Source: Pollutimonas nitritireducens
Lineage (GTDB): Bacteria; Pseudomonadota; Gammaproteobacteria; Burkholderiales; Burkholderiaceae_B
Length of the DNA stretch: 64,000 nt
Direction of reading: 5' to 3'
NCBI RefSeq assembly: GCF_002849615.1
Contig: NZ_PDNV01000004.1
Span: forward strand, 124,001-188,000
A program made the position numbers and the translations under genes. The notes under the pieces were generated by a model. The model was not told where the DNA came from and did not search any database. It was given only the letters and a program-made list of their open reading frames with translations. Below, piece after piece: positions 1 to 8,520 of this stretch; the stretch's first letter is position 1; every line of letters starts with the position of its first letter.

Positions 1-588
1 ACCGTCGCGCGGCAACACCATCAGGGTGCCGCTCATGCCGGCCACCACATGCCAAGGCACCATACCTTCCGGTGCGCAGTGGTAAACGAAGGTGCCGGGC
101 CGGTCGGCCTTGAAACGCAGAGTGACTTGCTCTCCGGGATTGACATTCGTCAGCTTGGCGCCGCCCAGGGCTCCGGTTGCAGCGTGGAAATCCACATTGT
201 GCGGCATGGCATTGCTGGCCTTGTTGACCAAGGTCAATTCAACATAGTCGCCGGCGCTGACCACCAAGGTGGGGCCGGGCATGGATCCGTTGAAGGTCAT
301 CGCTTGCAAGGTGGTTCCCTTGTCGTCGATCACCATCTTCTTCTCTTCGATCTCCATGCGGAATTCGACGATGCGCGGCGCGCCGCTGGCGACTTGCTCG
401 TGCTTGTGCACCATGGGCGGTGCGACAAGGTCTACCTTCACGCGTTTGAGCTTCGCAATTTCGGGCTCTGACAGAAACTTTTCGGCGACGGGGGCGGACT
501 TGCCTTTGGCCATTGCTGGAGCCACCATTGCGGCTGTACCTGCCATAGCGCCCAGGCTGGCTGTTTTTAGAAATGAACGACGTTCCAT
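1..588 (-). CDS. nirK: Copper-containing nitrite reductase NirK (C-terminus beyond window)
   Basis: Periplasmic enzyme reducing nitrite to nitric oxide in denitrification. Only the first 196 residues are in the window; the gene continues past base 1. The N-terminus has a twin-arginine signal (RRSFLK followed by a hydrophobic Ala/Gly stretch ending in AMA). The first cupredoxin domain shows the copper ligands of the family: PHN-x-D-x-H (type 1 and type 2 histidines), a second type 2 His next to the type 1 Cys in YHCAPEG, then W-H and a Met in AGMSG. The start is the ATG at 588, giving the RRSFLK motif directly after Met-Glu. It is divergent from a Crp/Fnr regulator, and a NirV-like gene lies beyond that regulator, a common nirK neighbourhood. 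The family assignment is secure. Confidence 0.95.
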   Translation of the reverse strand, partial: MERRSFLKTASLGAMAGTAAMVAPAMAKGKSAPVAEKFLSEPEIAKLKRVKVDLVAPPMVHKHEQVASGAPRIVEFRMEIEEKKMVIDDKGTTLQAMTFNGSMPGPTLVVSAGDYVELTLVNKASNAMPHNVDFHAATGALGGAKLTNVNPGEQVTLRFKADRPGTFVYHCAPEGMVPWHVVAGMSGTLMVLPRDG

Positions 589-687
589 GATGAAGCTCCG
601 CTTACGATAAATGTTCGACTGCTGGCGAACGGGAATTCAGTACTCTTGATCTATGTTTCCATTTGAAACCTTTACCTGAGGCCGTTC

Positions 688-703
688 TTTGCTGCAGCGC
701 AAA
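688..703. promoter_or_regulatory. Candidate NnrR-type operator between nirK and its regulator
   Basis: TTTGCTGCAGCGCAAA forms an interrupted palindrome (TTTGC-N6-GCAAA) in the 226-bp divergent spacer. It resembles the TTGCG-N4-CGCAA class of sites used by NnrR-type regulators, with one mismatch in the left half. It lies about 107 bp upstream of the nirK start and 119 bp upstream of the regulator start. A weaker Fnr-like half site (TTGAT at 646-650) is closer to nirK. The binding protein is inferred from the neighbouring gene; no promoter elements were located with confidence. Confidence 0.4.
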
Positions 704-814
704 CTCGCAAGCACATTTCTGCGGGTTTTCACTAATAAGTGATTTCTGTCATTTATCTCGCCGACTGACGCCAATGGTAGAATCGAATTCCCCTATCCTT
801 CGCATGGACAGTCA

Positions 815-1546
815 ATGCCGTCAAATCTGAATAGGTCTCTTATAAAGAATCTGGATCTGTTCAAGTCTTTGTCTGATGCCGCCCTGGACTCAATACTCGA
901 GACGGCGCAGGTGTACCGTCTCCTTACCGGCGACGCCGCCTTTCGCCAGGGTGAGGTGGCCGACCGCTTCTTCGTCCTGCTGCATGGCCACCTGAAAGTG
1001 GTGCAGGTCACGCCAGACGGCGAACAAGTCGTAGTCCGGTATGTCAATCCCGGAGATGTATTCGGGATCGCCAGGGCCATGCGGCGCCCCAACTATCCGG
1101 CATCGACACTTGCCGTGCAGGAAAGCCTGGCTCTCAGCTGGCCGTCGACTGAATGGGATGATTTCACCGCGACCAATCCGCACTTCGCTTCGAATGCCTT
1201 GCAAACAGTCGGACAGCGATTGCACGATGCACACGCGCGAATACAGGAACTTTCCACTGAAGAGGTGGAACAGCGGGTGGCACGCGCCATATTGCGACTG
1301 GTGGATCAATCCGGGCGACAAACGCCCGAAGGCATCGTTATTGACTTCCCCATCACGCGCCAGGATATTGCCGAGATGACCGGAACGACTCTTCATACCG
1401 TAAGCCGCCTGCTGAGTGCCTGGAAGGATCGAGGGCTTGTCATCAGCGGACGAAAGCGGATTGTGGTGTGCGCGGTGGACAACCTGATACGGCTGGCCGA
1501 GGGTCCCCATACATCAACGCCACAGCCCACCGACGCCAAGGTCTAG
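815..1546 (+). CDS. Crp/Fnr-family regulator, NnrR-like (probable nitric-oxide-responsive)
   Basis: A 243-residue transcription factor with a cyclic-nucleotide-binding-like beta-roll (about residues 15-120), a dimerisation helix (about 125-165) and a C-terminal winged helix (about 175-230; HTH near 180-210, recognition segment HTVSR). The cluster-binding cysteines of Fnr are absent from the N-terminus and the only Cys is near the C-terminus, so it is not an oxygen-sensing iron-sulfur protein. The HTVSR recognition helix and divergence from nirK point to the NnrR branch, which activates nitrite and nitric oxide reductase genes in response to NO; the ligand is inferred. Its stop codon shares a 4-bp CTAG with the stop of the convergent nirV-like gene. 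Confidence 0.8.
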   Translation: MPSNLNRSLIKNLDLFKSLSDAALDSILETAQVYRLLTGDAAFRQGEVADRFFVLLHGHLKVVQVTPDGEQVVVRYVNPGDVFGIARAMRRPNYPASTLAVQESLALSWPSTEWDDFTATNPHFASNALQTVGQRLHDAHARIQELSTEEVEQRVARAILRLVDQSGRQTPEGIVIDFPITRQDIAEMTGTTLHTVSRLLSAWKDRGLVISGRKRIVVCAVDNLIRLAEGPHTSTPQPTDAKV

Positions 1547-2382
1547 CCCCCGGAGAATGCCGGAACGCGTACGAGGCGAAAGCCCAGGTTGCTGGGTGGC
1601 ACGCCTACCGAGCATGCCCCGCCCTTGGGGTCCCTGATGAAGTCGGAAATATAGCTGCGGTGTCTTCCCGCAACCGCCCGTATGCCGCAGTTCTCCGCCG
1701 GCGGCAATAGGCCGGCACCGTTTTGGTCGACATGCTGGCGGGTGTGGCAGGTATCGGTCCAGTCCCACACATTACCTACCATGTCTGAAACGCCTGCGGC
1801 ATTGCTGCCAAAGCTGCCGAAAGGTCGCGGGGTGCCATCGACCGTGGATTTGCGCTGGGTCTCGAGCTTGTACTCCATTAACCACCGTTGAGCCGGGTCG
1901 CCAGGATCGGAACTGTCGACAATGACGTCTTCCTTATACATGGAGCCTGCGGCATACACCCATTCCGCGTAGGTGGGCAAACGATAGGTATAGCCCTTGA
2001 CGGCAGAATACCAGGCGGCGTAATCAGTGGCATCACGCCAGCTTATGCCCACGGCGGGCAAATTCGGCGCAACGGCGCCGCGCTGCGCCTTGTCGAGTTT
2101 TTTGCAGGCACCCGCGAGGACGCATTGCTGGTACTCCGCCTGGCTGACCTGTCGCTTCATGATTTCGAAATCGCGATCGAATCGCAAGGTGGTCATTGCA
2201 GGGCTTACGGGATTGCCGTTACGCAGGAAATCGCCGGCTGGAAAATAGCTGAGTTCGCCTGCCTTGATGAGCGCGATATCGTCTTGATCCGTCTTTGCGG
2301 ATTTCGGTTCTTCGCTCACCATGCCGCAGCCGGCTATGAGTGTAGTCAAGACAAAGGCAGCGATTCGATTAGGTTTCTTCAT
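1543..2382 (-). CDS. nirV: NirV-like lipoprotein with formylglycine-generating-enzyme (SUMF1) fold
   Basis: A 279-residue protein with a lipoprotein signal: basic start, hydrophobic stretch, lipobox IAGC with Cys at residue 19. The rest matches the FGE-sulfatase/EgtB-like fold, with the typical RLPTYAEWVYAA, MVGNVWDWTD and C-terminal LGFRLVR signatures. The paired copper-binding cysteines of true formylglycine-generating enzymes are not evident, so catalysis is doubtful. Proteins of this type are called NirV when found beside nirK, as here; their role in denitrification is not well defined. The ATG at 2382 is preferred to an in-frame TTG six bases upstream because AGGG sits eight bases before the ATG. 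That ribosome site lies inside an inverted-repeat arm (see repeat entry). Confidence 0.75.
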   Translation of the reverse strand: MKKPNRIAAFVLTTLIAGCGMVSEEPKSAKTDQDDIALIKAGELSYFPAGDFLRNGNPVSPAMTTLRFDRDFEIMKRQVSQAEYQQCVLAGACKKLDKAQRGAVAPNLPAVGISWRDATDYAAWYSAVKGYTYRLPTYAEWVYAAGSMYKEDVIVDSSDPGDPAQRWLMEYKLETQRKSTVDGTPRPFGSFGSNAAGVSDMVGNVWDWTDTCHTRQHVDQNGAGLLPPAENCGIRAVAGRHRSYISDFIRDPKGGACSVGVPPSNLGFRLVRVPAFSGG

Positions 2383-2494
2383 GTTCAATACCCTGTATGT
2401 ATGCCGGCAGACCGGTGGCCGGCAATCCGGTGGCCGGCAATCCGGTGGCCGGCAATCCGGTGGCCGGCAGACCGGTGCTACATGGGTATTGAAC
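2383..2494. repeat. Inverted repeat (11 bp arms) enclosing a tandem array, abutting the nirV start
   Basis: GTTCAATACCC at 2383-2393 is repeated in inverse orientation at 2484-2494. The arms can be extended by five more pairs (ATGTA with TACAT) after a 3-nt bulge. In the nirV-like mRNA the second arm covers the Shine-Dalgarno AGGG and ends directly before the ATG at 2382, so the folded stem would hide the ribosome site. Alternatively this is a small miniature-transposon-like insertion or a terminator after lipA. No target duplication is visible and no T-run follows. Confidence 0.75.
2403..2477. repeat. Five tandem 15-bp repeats (GCCGGCAATCCGGTG)
   Basis: Five exactly 15-bp units run head to tail. 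The three inner copies are identical (GCCGGCAATCCGGTG) and the first and last copies carry the same variant (GCCGGCAGACCGGTG). Each unit contains the palindromes GCCGGC and, across the junction, CCGGTGGCCGG-type self-complementary sequence, so RNA or single-stranded DNA from this tract should fold strongly. The copies are adjacent with no spacers, so this is not a CRISPR array. It sits in the 173-bp gap between lipA and the nirV-like gene. Confidence 0.9.
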
Positions 2495-2555
2495 GCCTAC
2501 TTGAAGAAAAGATCGTTGTTCCAGCGCAAGGATCAGGGACAACCACAGACCGGCT

Positions 2556-3551
2556 TCAGGCGACTCCGGCGGCGTGCGCCTGTTCATCGGCATGATAGGA
2601 CGAGCGCACCATGGCGCCGACCGCGGCATGACTGAATCCCATGGCATACGCTTCGCGCTCCAGCATGGCGAAGATGTCGGGATGCGCATAACGAAGCACC
2701 GGCAGATGATGCGCGGAAGGCTGCAGATATTGCCCTATGGTAAGCATGTCCACGTTGTGGGCACGTAGATCGCGCATGACGTCGAGGATTTCTTCATCGG
2801 TTTCCCCGAGGCCGAGCATCAGGCCGGACTTGGTTGACACGCCGGGATGCAAAGCCTTGAAGTCGGACAGCAACTTGAGCGAATGGTGATAATCGGAGCC
2901 GGGACGCGCCTGCTTGTACAGACGTGGCACGGTTTCGAGGTTGTGGTTCATGACGTCTGGCGGGTTCTCGTTGAGTATGCCCAATGCGCGATCCAGCCGG
3001 CCACGGAAATCGGGAACGAGCACTTCGATTCGGGTCGTCGGCGACAATTCACGCACCTTGCGTATGCACTCTACGAAATGAGCGGCGCCGCCGTCGCGTA
3101 AATCGTCGCGATCGACGGAGGTGATCACCACATAGGAAAGTTTCATGGCGGCGATGCTGCGTGCCAGGTTGACCGGCTCTTCGGTATCGAGCGGATCGGG
3201 GCGGCCATGACCGACATCACAGAATGGGCAGCGTCGCGTGCATTTATCGCCCATGATCATGAAGGTGGCCGTGCCCTTTCCGAAACATTCGCCGATATTC
3301 GGACACGATGCTTCTTCGCAGACGGTGTGCAAATTATGCTCGCGAAGAATACGCTTGATATCGTGAAAACGCGAGCCGGGCGCAGCCGCCTTGACGCGTA
3401 TCCACTCGGGTTTCTTCAAGCGTTCTGTCTGCACGACCTTGATGGGAATGCGCGACGTTTTCTCGGCCGACTTTTGCTTTTGCGTTGGGTCGTAGGGAGC
3501 GGGACGCACAGTAGGCTTGCGTTCTGTTGCCTGATCAAGCGGAGTAGTCAT
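2556..3551 (-). CDS. lipA: Lipoyl synthase LipA
   Basis: Radical-SAM enzyme that inserts two sulfurs into protein-bound octanoyl groups to make lipoyl cofactor. Visible are the auxiliary-cluster cysteines C78, C83 and C89 (C-x4-C-x5-C) and the radical-SAM motif CTRRCPFC (C104, C108, C111), plus the usual N-terminal extension rich in basic residues. The protein is 331 residues from the ATG at 3551, preceded by AGGA six bases upstream; an in-frame ATG 57 bases earlier lacks this signal. It lies downstream of lipB, ybeD-like, aminotransferase and carboxypeptidase genes on the same strand, with an enoyl-CoA hydratase gene inserted between lipB and lipA. Confidence 0.97.
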   Translation of the reverse strand: MTTPLDQATERKPTVRPAPYDPTQKQKSAEKTSRIPIKVVQTERLKKPEWIRVKAAAPGSRFHDIKRILREHNLHTVCEEASCPNIGECFGKGTATFMIMGDKCTRRCPFCDVGHGRPDPLDTEEPVNLARSIAAMKLSYVVITSVDRDDLRDGGAAHFVECIRKVRELSPTTRIEVLVPDFRGRLDRALGILNENPPDVMNHNLETVPRLYKQARPGSDYHHSLKLLSDFKALHPGVSTKSGLMLGLGETDEEILDVMRDLRAHNVDMLTIGQYLQPSAHHLPVLRYAHPDIFAMLEREAYAMGFSHAAVGAMVRSSYHADEQAHAAGVA

Positions 3552-3737
3552 ACGGTTTCCTGCAATGAAGCGCAGGGCTTCATGCTCAAGAGCCGTGGCG
3601 TGCTTCACGCCACTGGCCTTCGGGTGAAAAGATCAGCGCGTGCCCCGCGGTGCAAGCGACTTGCGCCAGGCCAAGACACGACTGTAAGACGGCATTTTAC
3701 CCCTCTGCGGGCGAGGCTGCCTAATCCCCCTGTTGCG

Positions 3738-4523
3738 TCAACGGCCTTCCCAGACCGGTTTGCGCTTCTGCATGAACGCATCGATGCCTTCGGAGACATC
3801 ATCGGCCATCATGTTTTCCGCCATGACCTGCCCCGCGAAATCGTAGGCGTCGCCAAGGCTCATGCCGCGCTGGCGGTGATACATGGCCTTGCCGGTACGC
3901 ACCGCCACCGGACTCTTGGAACAAATGGCCTGGACGAGGGAATGCACCGCGACGTCCAGCTGATCGGCGGCGACAGCATGATTGATCAAGCCATACCCCA
4001 CGGCATCGTCCGCACTGATGAACTGGCCTGTAATGAGCATTTCAAACGCTTTCTTGGCCGGAACGTTTCGGGTCAACGCGACGGCCGGCGTGGAGCAGAA
4101 CAGGCCCACGTTGATGCCAGACACGGCGAACTTTGCTGAATCCGATGCGATGGCAAGATCGCAGCTGGCCACGAGCTGACAACCCGCCGCGGTCGCCGTG
4201 CCGTGAACCTTGGCGATTACCGGCACCGGCAGATTCACGATAGTCTGCATGACACGGCCGCACTGTTCAAACAATCGCTGGTAATACTGCTGATCCGGTG
4301 TGGCGCGCATCTGCTTGAGATCATGGCCCGCGCAGAATGCGCGACCGGCAGCGGCCAGCACAACGCAGCGCAGCGCTTCGTCCCGCGCAGCAGCGTCGAG
4401 CTGAGTCTGCAACGCACCGAGCAGTTCTTCCGACAAGGCATTGAACTGGTCTGGACGATTCAATGTCAGCGTCAGGACGCCGTCAGTTCGATCTGACAAT
4501 AGAATGGGGCTTTCTGCAGTCAT
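3738..4523 (-). CDS. Enoyl-CoA hydratase/isomerase family protein (ECHDC3-like)
   Basis: A 261-residue crotonase-fold protein. The oxyanion-hole segments are visible (FCAGHDLKQM near residue 65 and the GTATAAGCQLVASCD region near 110-125), followed by GINVGLFCSTPAVAL, a signature typical of the ECHDC3-like branch. The glutamate pair of classical crotonases is not conserved here, so the exact reaction is uncertain. It sits 29 bases after lipB and 186 bases before lipA. Its substrate cannot be told from sequence, and its position may simply reflect shared acyl-group metabolism. Confidence 0.85.
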   Translation of the reverse strand: MTAESPILLSDRTDGVLTLTLNRPDQFNALSEELLGALQTQLDAAARDEALRCVVLAAAGRAFCAGHDLKQMRATPDQQYYQRLFEQCGRVMQTIVNLPVPVIAKVHGTATAAGCQLVASCDLAIASDSAKFAVSGINVGLFCSTPAVALTRNVPAKKAFEMLITGQFISADDAVGYGLINHAVAADQLDVAVHSLVQAICSKSPVAVRTGKAMYHRQRGMSLGDAYDFAGQVMAENMMADDVSEGIDAFMQKRKPVWEGR

Positions 4524-4552
4524 TGTTCGTCTCCGGTTGGTCCGGACCGGTA

Positions 4553-5200
4553 TCAGGCCGGTACGGTTTGATGATAGCCACTGAAAGCCTGTACGAGGCG
4601 CACGGCCAGCAGATTCCCTGCCGTCACCACGTCAGCCGCTACTCCGCACCCTATCACATCGATGGTCTGCAATCCTTCATACCCACAAGGATTGATGCCG
4701 GCGAATGGTGCGAGGTCCATGTCGACGTTCAAGGCCAGTCCATGATACGCGTAGCCATTGCGTATCTTTATACCCAGGGCCGCGATCTTGGCCAGTTGGT
4801 TATTGTCTCCTGGTACATACACACCGGGCGCGCCAGGCTTAAGGCTGGCACCGTTTACGCCCAGTTCATTCAGCACCTGGATGGCCACGCTTTCCAGTAA
4901 GGACACATACTCTTTGGCGAAAATACCCAACCGGCGAAGGTCGATAAGGCAATAGGCTACGACCTGTCCGGGACCATGATAGGTGACCTGCCCGCCTCGA
5001 TCACACTTGACCACCGGAATGGCCCCGCTATTGAGGATATGTTCGGGCTTGCCCGCCTGGCCCAGCGTATATACAGGGGTGTGCTCGACGAGCCAGATTT
5101 CGTCCGGCGTTTGCGAGTCGCGCGCCTCAGTGTATTGGCGCATGGCCTCCCATACTTCCAGGTAAGGAGCGGGGCGCGGCCACCATTTCGATTCGTTCAT
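4553..5200 (-). CDS. lipB: Octanoyl-[acyl-carrier-protein]-protein N-octanoyltransferase LipB
   Basis: Transfers octanoate from acyl carrier protein to lipoyl domains, the first step of endogenous lipoate synthesis. The 215-residue protein has the family signature [12 protein letters not shown] (residues 68-79), the catalytic Lys within KIAALGIK (K138) and the catalytic Cys in NPCGYEGL (C172). It lies 15 bases after the DUF493 gene and in the same transcription unit as lipA, giving the standard lipB-lipA pairing. Confidence 0.97.
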   Translation of the reverse strand: MNESKWWPRPAPYLEVWEAMRQYTEARDSQTPDEIWLVEHTPVYTLGQAGKPEHILNSGAIPVVKCDRGGQVTYHGPGQVVAYCLIDLRRLGIFAKEYVSLLESVAIQVLNELGVNGASLKPGAPGVYVPGDNNQLAKIAALGIKIRNGYAYHGLALNVDMDLAPFAGINPCGYEGLQTIDVIGCGVAADVVTAGNLLAVRLVQAFSGYHQTVPA

Positions 5201-5215
5201 TGCGGCGGACGATGC

Positions 5216-5494
5216 CTATAAAACAATGGAAACCATAGGATGCGCATGCAGCGCACGGTACAACTCGTCAAGCTGCTGGCGCGAAGTCGCGCGCACCGTG
5301 AAGGTGAGCCCGAGGTAATTGCCCGCCTTGCTGGGGCGCATCTCGATGGTGGCAGGGTTGAAACCGGGGTCGAACTCCAGGACTACCGCCGTCAAGGTTT
5401 GGGCGAAATCAGGATGGGTCTTTCCCATGACCTTGATGGGAAAGTCGCTGGGATACTCGATGAGAGAGTCTTCAGGTGGGATTTCGCGGTTCAT
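5216..5494 (-). CDS. DUF493 (YbeD-family) small regulatory protein
   Basis: A 92-residue protein of the YbeD/DUF493 family, an ACT-like alpha-beta fold found next to lipB across proteobacteria. Family features include the IEYPSDFPIKVMG start, the central VLEFDPGF segment and the C-terminal LDELYRALHAHPMV. The true start is the ATG at 5494, 10 bases after the aminotransferase stop; the longer open frame upstream overlaps that gene and is not coding. Its molecular role is poorly defined; an allosteric or regulatory function is inferred from the ACT-like fold and neighbourhood. Confidence 0.92.
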   Translation of the reverse strand: MNREIPPEDSLIEYPSDFPIKVMGKTHPDFAQTLTAVVLEFDPGFNPATIEMRPSKAGNYLGLTFTVRATSRQQLDELYRALHAHPMVSIVL

Positions 5495-5504
5495 GGCCTT
5501 GACA

Positions 5505-6368
5505 TCAAAGTGCCGCGATGGCCTTGTCGTAGCCGGCCCGCAGCAATGCATAAATATTGCCTGGCTTTCCCGTACCAACAGGCTTGCCGTTATAGGACGT
5601 GATGGGCAGAATCTCTTTGGTGGCCGACGACAACATGAGTTCATCGGCGTTCTCGACTTCGTGCTGGGAAACCGGACGCGCATTGAACTGGATGCCCGCA
5701 GCGGCCGCGAGTTCTTCGATCAGGCCATAGCGTATGCCTTCCAGAATAAGGTTGCTGCGTGGCGGCGCGAACAGCACGCCGTCTTTGACCACCCATATAT
5801 TGCAGGACGCGCCTTCGGACAGATAACCGTCACGAAACTGCACGACTTCATCGACGCCTGCCTCGACCGCCTGCTGCTTGGCCAGTACGTTACCCAGTAA
5901 GGAAATCGACTTGATTTCACAGCGCAGCCAGCGCACATCGGGGATGCCGATTACGCTGAGGCCCTGTTCGCGCGCCGCCGCGCCGGGCCGAATGAATGGC
6001 GAAACCATGCAAAAAACGGTAGGGGTCGCATTTTTGGGGAAACCGTGATCCCGCTTGGCCACGCCCCGCGTAAGCTGGATGTAAACCATGCAGTCGCCCA
6101 GACCAGAGCGGTCGATCAGATTCTGGACGATTTGTTCCCAATCGCTGCGCCCGAGGTCTACCTTGATGTCGATGGCGGCCAAGCTGCGTTCAAGGCGTGC
6201 CAGGTGCCCATCCATGCGAAAAGGCTTGCCATCATAGGCAGGCACCACATCATAAATACCATCGCCGAAAATGAATCCGCGATCAAGCACGGAGATCTTG
6301 GCGTCTTCCAGACGAACATAGTCGCCATTCAAGTAAACGATACTATTGCCATCGACATCGGGAATCAT
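5505..6368 (-). CDS. D-amino-acid / branched-chain-type aminotransferase (PLP fold type IV)
   Basis: A 287-residue class IV aminotransferase resembling D-alanine aminotransferase. Visible are the start YLNGDYV, DRGFIFGDGIYDVVPAYDGKPFRMDGH, the PLP lysine K153 in EIKSISLLGN and the phosphate-binding segment SEGASCNIWVV. It lies between the D-Ala-D-Ala carboxypeptidase (12-base gap) and the DUF493 gene (10-base gap), an order common in betaproteobacteria. A role in D-alanine or D-glutamate supply for peptidoglycan is plausible from this context, but branched-chain or 4-amino-4-deoxychorismate activity cannot be excluded by sequence alone. Confidence 0.88.
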   Translation of the reverse strand: MIPDVDGNSIVYLNGDYVRLEDAKISVLDRGFIFGDGIYDVVPAYDGKPFRMDGHLARLERSLAAIDIKVDLGRSDWEQIVQNLIDRSGLGDCMVYIQLTRGVAKRDHGFPKNATPTVFCMVSPFIRPGAAAREQGLSVIGIPDVRWLRCEIKSISLLGNVLAKQQAVEAGVDEVVQFRDGYLSEGASCNIWVVKDGVLFAPPRSNLILEGIRYGLIEELAAAAGIQFNARPVSQHEVENADELMLSSATKEILPITSYNGKPVGTGKPGNIYALLRAGYDKAIAAL

Positions 6369-6380
6369 TAATCAGCCTTA

Positions 6381-7658
6381 TTATTCAAACATCAAACGAA
6401 CCTTGTCGTACATCCGGCCGAAGAAGCCTGCTTCGGGGACGTCGTCAAGTACATACAGGGATTCCTGACGCAGCAATTTGCCGTCGAGCGACAACGATAC
6501 GGTGCCGACCTTGGCGCCGTTCTTCAGCGGAGCAATCAACGGCTGTGTGTATTGAGCAACCGGCTTGACCTCGGGGCCCTTGCCTCGGGGCACCGTGACC
6601 CACATCGGCTCCAGGCCACCCAGGCCCACTGTCTCGGCCTGGCCTTCCCAAACACGGGCCATCACCGCGGGCTTGGTGTTGTCGAACAACTTGATGGTGT
6701 CGAAGTTCTGGAAGCTCCAGTTCAATAACTTCAGGCTGTTCTCGATGCGCGCGCCATCACTGCTTGCCCCCACAATGACCGATACGACACGGCGGCCATC
6801 GCGCAGGGCGGTAGCGACCAGGCAATAGCCGGCCGACGAGGTATGCCCGGTCTTCAGGCCGTCGACCGTAGGATCAGTCCAAAGTAGCCGGTTGCGGTTA
6901 TTTTGCTTGATCTTGTTGTAGGTGAATTCTTTTTGGCTGTAATAGTGCAGATGTTGCGGGTGCTTGGTGACGATGTTCTTGGCCATGACGGCAAGATCGC
7001 GCACCGTTGTCAGGTGGGCAGGATCTGGCAAGCCCGTGGAGTTGACGAAATGGGTATCCTTCAGGCCCTGCTTTGCAGCTTCTTCGTTCATCAAGGCAAC
7101 AAAAGCGGTTTCGCTTCCGGCAACCGCTTCGGCAAGTGCAACGGTAGCATCGTTGCCCGATTGCACGATCAGTCCTTGAAGGAGATCGCTGACAGACACT
7201 TGCGTATTGGGCTTGACAAACATGCGCGAGCCTTCAGTCTTCCAGGCCTTCTCGGATATGTTTACGGTCTGGTCGAGCGACAGGCGCTTGTCTTCGATTG
7301 CCTCGAACACCAGATAAGCCGTCATGAGCTTCGTCAGCGAGGCAGGCTCGACTTTCTCGTCGGGATTTTGCGACGCAATGAACTGCCCGCTGTTCACATC
7401 AAGCGTAAGCCAGGCGCGCGCGGTGAGGGTTGGCGCTGGCACCGTGGCCAGTTCGCCGACCATGACGGTGCCGTCGACAAGAACGCCGACCGAAGCGGCC
7501 TGCCCGGTCGCCGTGGTTTCGGCAGGCACAGGCGCCGGTGTGGGAGAAGATGTAGTTTGAGCAGTGGCGCAGATGGGCGAGACAACAAGCGTCAATCCCG
7601 CGAGAAAATGTGAGATTCGTGAGAATTTAAAACGGTGTTTTGTGATGATCATCGCCAT
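6381..7658 (-). CDS. D-alanyl-D-alanine carboxypeptidase (PBP5/6 family)
   Basis: Penicillin-binding protein that trims the terminal D-alanine from peptidoglycan stem peptides. The 425-residue protein starts with a signal peptide ending near ATA-QTT, then a Pro/Ala/Thr-rich linker of about 45 residues. The catalytic domain has all three motifs: SLTK (107-110, nucleophile S107), SGN (167-169) and KTG (269-271). A PBP5-type C-terminal domain follows, ending in an amphipathic helix (FFGRMYDKVRLMFE) that should anchor it to the inner membrane. It heads the dac, aminotransferase, DUF493, lipB group. The number (dacA or dacC) cannot be assigned from sequence alone. Confidence 0.95.
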   Translation of the reverse strand: MAMIITKHRFKFSRISHFLAGLTLVVSPICATAQTTSSPTPAPVPAETTATGQAASVGVLVDGTVMVGELATVPAPTLTARAWLTLDVNSGQFIASQNPDEKVEPASLTKLMTAYLVFEAIEDKRLSLDQTVNISEKAWKTEGSRMFVKPNTQVSVSDLLQGLIVQSGNDATVALAEAVAGSETAFVALMNEEAAKQGLKDTHFVNSTGLPDPAHLTTVRDLAVMAKNIVTKHPQHLHYYSQKEFTYNKIKQNNRNRLLWTDPTVDGLKTGHTSSAGYCLVATALRDGRRVVSVIVGASSDGARIENSLKLLNWSFQNFDTIKLFDNTKPAVMARVWEGQAETVGLGGLEPMWVTVPRGKGPEVKPVAQYTQPLIAPLKNGAKVGTVSLSLDGKLLRQESLYVLDDVPEAGFFGRMYDKVRLMFE

Positions 7659-7813
7659 ATCGTAAAGAATATCGGCCGGGAAGACAAACGGCGCAAGGCA
7701 ACTATTATAGGCAGAGCAGCCAGCCTATTGCGACCGGCAACGTGATGTTTCAACATTAAAAAGAAAGAAATTGAAACCGGAAGTGGCCAACGAGGTGTTA
7801 CACAACCTGGTCA

Positions 7814-8458
7814 TCAAACCGCCGCCAGGCGCTGCTCGATAAGCTGGCGAAGAATAATAAGCTTGCCATGAAAGAAATGACTGGCGTCCGGTACGACGAC
7901 CATGGGCAAGGCGTGTTCACGCGCGAACTCCATTGCCTCTGTCAATGGCACCACTTCATCGATCTCTCCGTGCACCAGGAAGGTGTCAGCGGGAACGTGG
8001 ATGTCACGAAATTTGAAGCGATCCACCGCGGAGCCGGCCAGCAAAAGCGCATCAGGAATTTTTCCAGCCTGCTCAAGCCGTTGCGAATACACTTGCGCGG
8101 CCACCGATGTGCCGAACGAAAAACCGGCCAGCACCCATTTGCCGGCCGCTTCATCGGGATACGCCTTTTCAAACTGCTCTGCCAAATGCAGCATATCGGC
8201 AGTTTCACCTACCGCCTTGTCGAATTCCCCAGCCGACTCGCCGACTCCGCGGAAGTTGGGCCGTACGGCTACCAGTCCGCTCTGTACGCAGGCACGAGCT
8301 ATTGTTGTGACGATTTTGTTCTCGCGCGCGCCACCATGCAAGGGATGCGGATGGAGCACCAGCGCCCATCCCCGAGGCGTACCCATGGGGATATCCAGCA
8401 CACAGTCAATCGGGCCGGCTGCGCCCTGGAAGGAAATTTTCACGGTACGAGCTTGCAT
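7814..8458 (-). CDS. Alpha/beta hydrolase (COG2945-like)
   Basis: A 214-residue single-domain alpha/beta hydrolase. It shows the HPHPLHGG segment near the N-terminus, the nucleophile elbow GFSFGTS, an Asp in GEIDEVVP and the catalytic His in DASHFFHG, so the triad is complete. Proteins of this family are predicted esterases of unknown natural substrate. It is transcribed divergently from birA, and 155 bases separate it from the downstream carboxypeptidase gene. I cannot say more about function. Confidence 0.85.
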   Translation of the reverse strand: MQARTVKISFQGAAGPIDCVLDIPMGTPRGWALVLHPHPLHGGARENKIVTTIARACVQSGLVAVRPNFRGVGESAGEFDKAVGETADMLHLAEQFEKAYPDEAAGKWVLAGFSFGTSVAAQVYSQRLEQAGKIPDALLLAGSAVDRFKFRDIHVPADTFLVHGEIDEVVPLTEAMEFAREHALPMVVVPDASHFFHGKLIILRQLIEQRLAAV

Positions 8459-8520
8459 GGTAGGCGGTTTGAGTTATAACGGAGGCCCGATCATTCTACG
8501 CCACCCAACGTTACGAATTA

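Noticed and set aside
646-659. Fnr box TTGAT-CTAT-GTTTC upstream of nirK
   Set aside because: Only the left half matches; the right half lacks ATCAA, and the neighbouring regulator has a different recognition helix. Kept only as a note.
2403-2477. Possible short CRISPR array
   Set aside because: Units are 15 bp, directly adjacent and without spacers; no cas genes are nearby. It is a simple tandem array.
2369-2689. Minus-strand reading frame with a repeated TGLPA pentapeptide across the repeat tract
   Set aside because: The frame overlaps the 3' end of lipA out of frame and the peptide is only the translation of the 15-bp repeat; no ribosome site supports it.
3207-4139. 310-codon plus-strand open frame across lipA and the enoyl-CoA hydratase gene
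   Set aside because: Antisense to two well-supported genes, no recognisable domain or ribosome site; typical of GC-rich antisense open frames.
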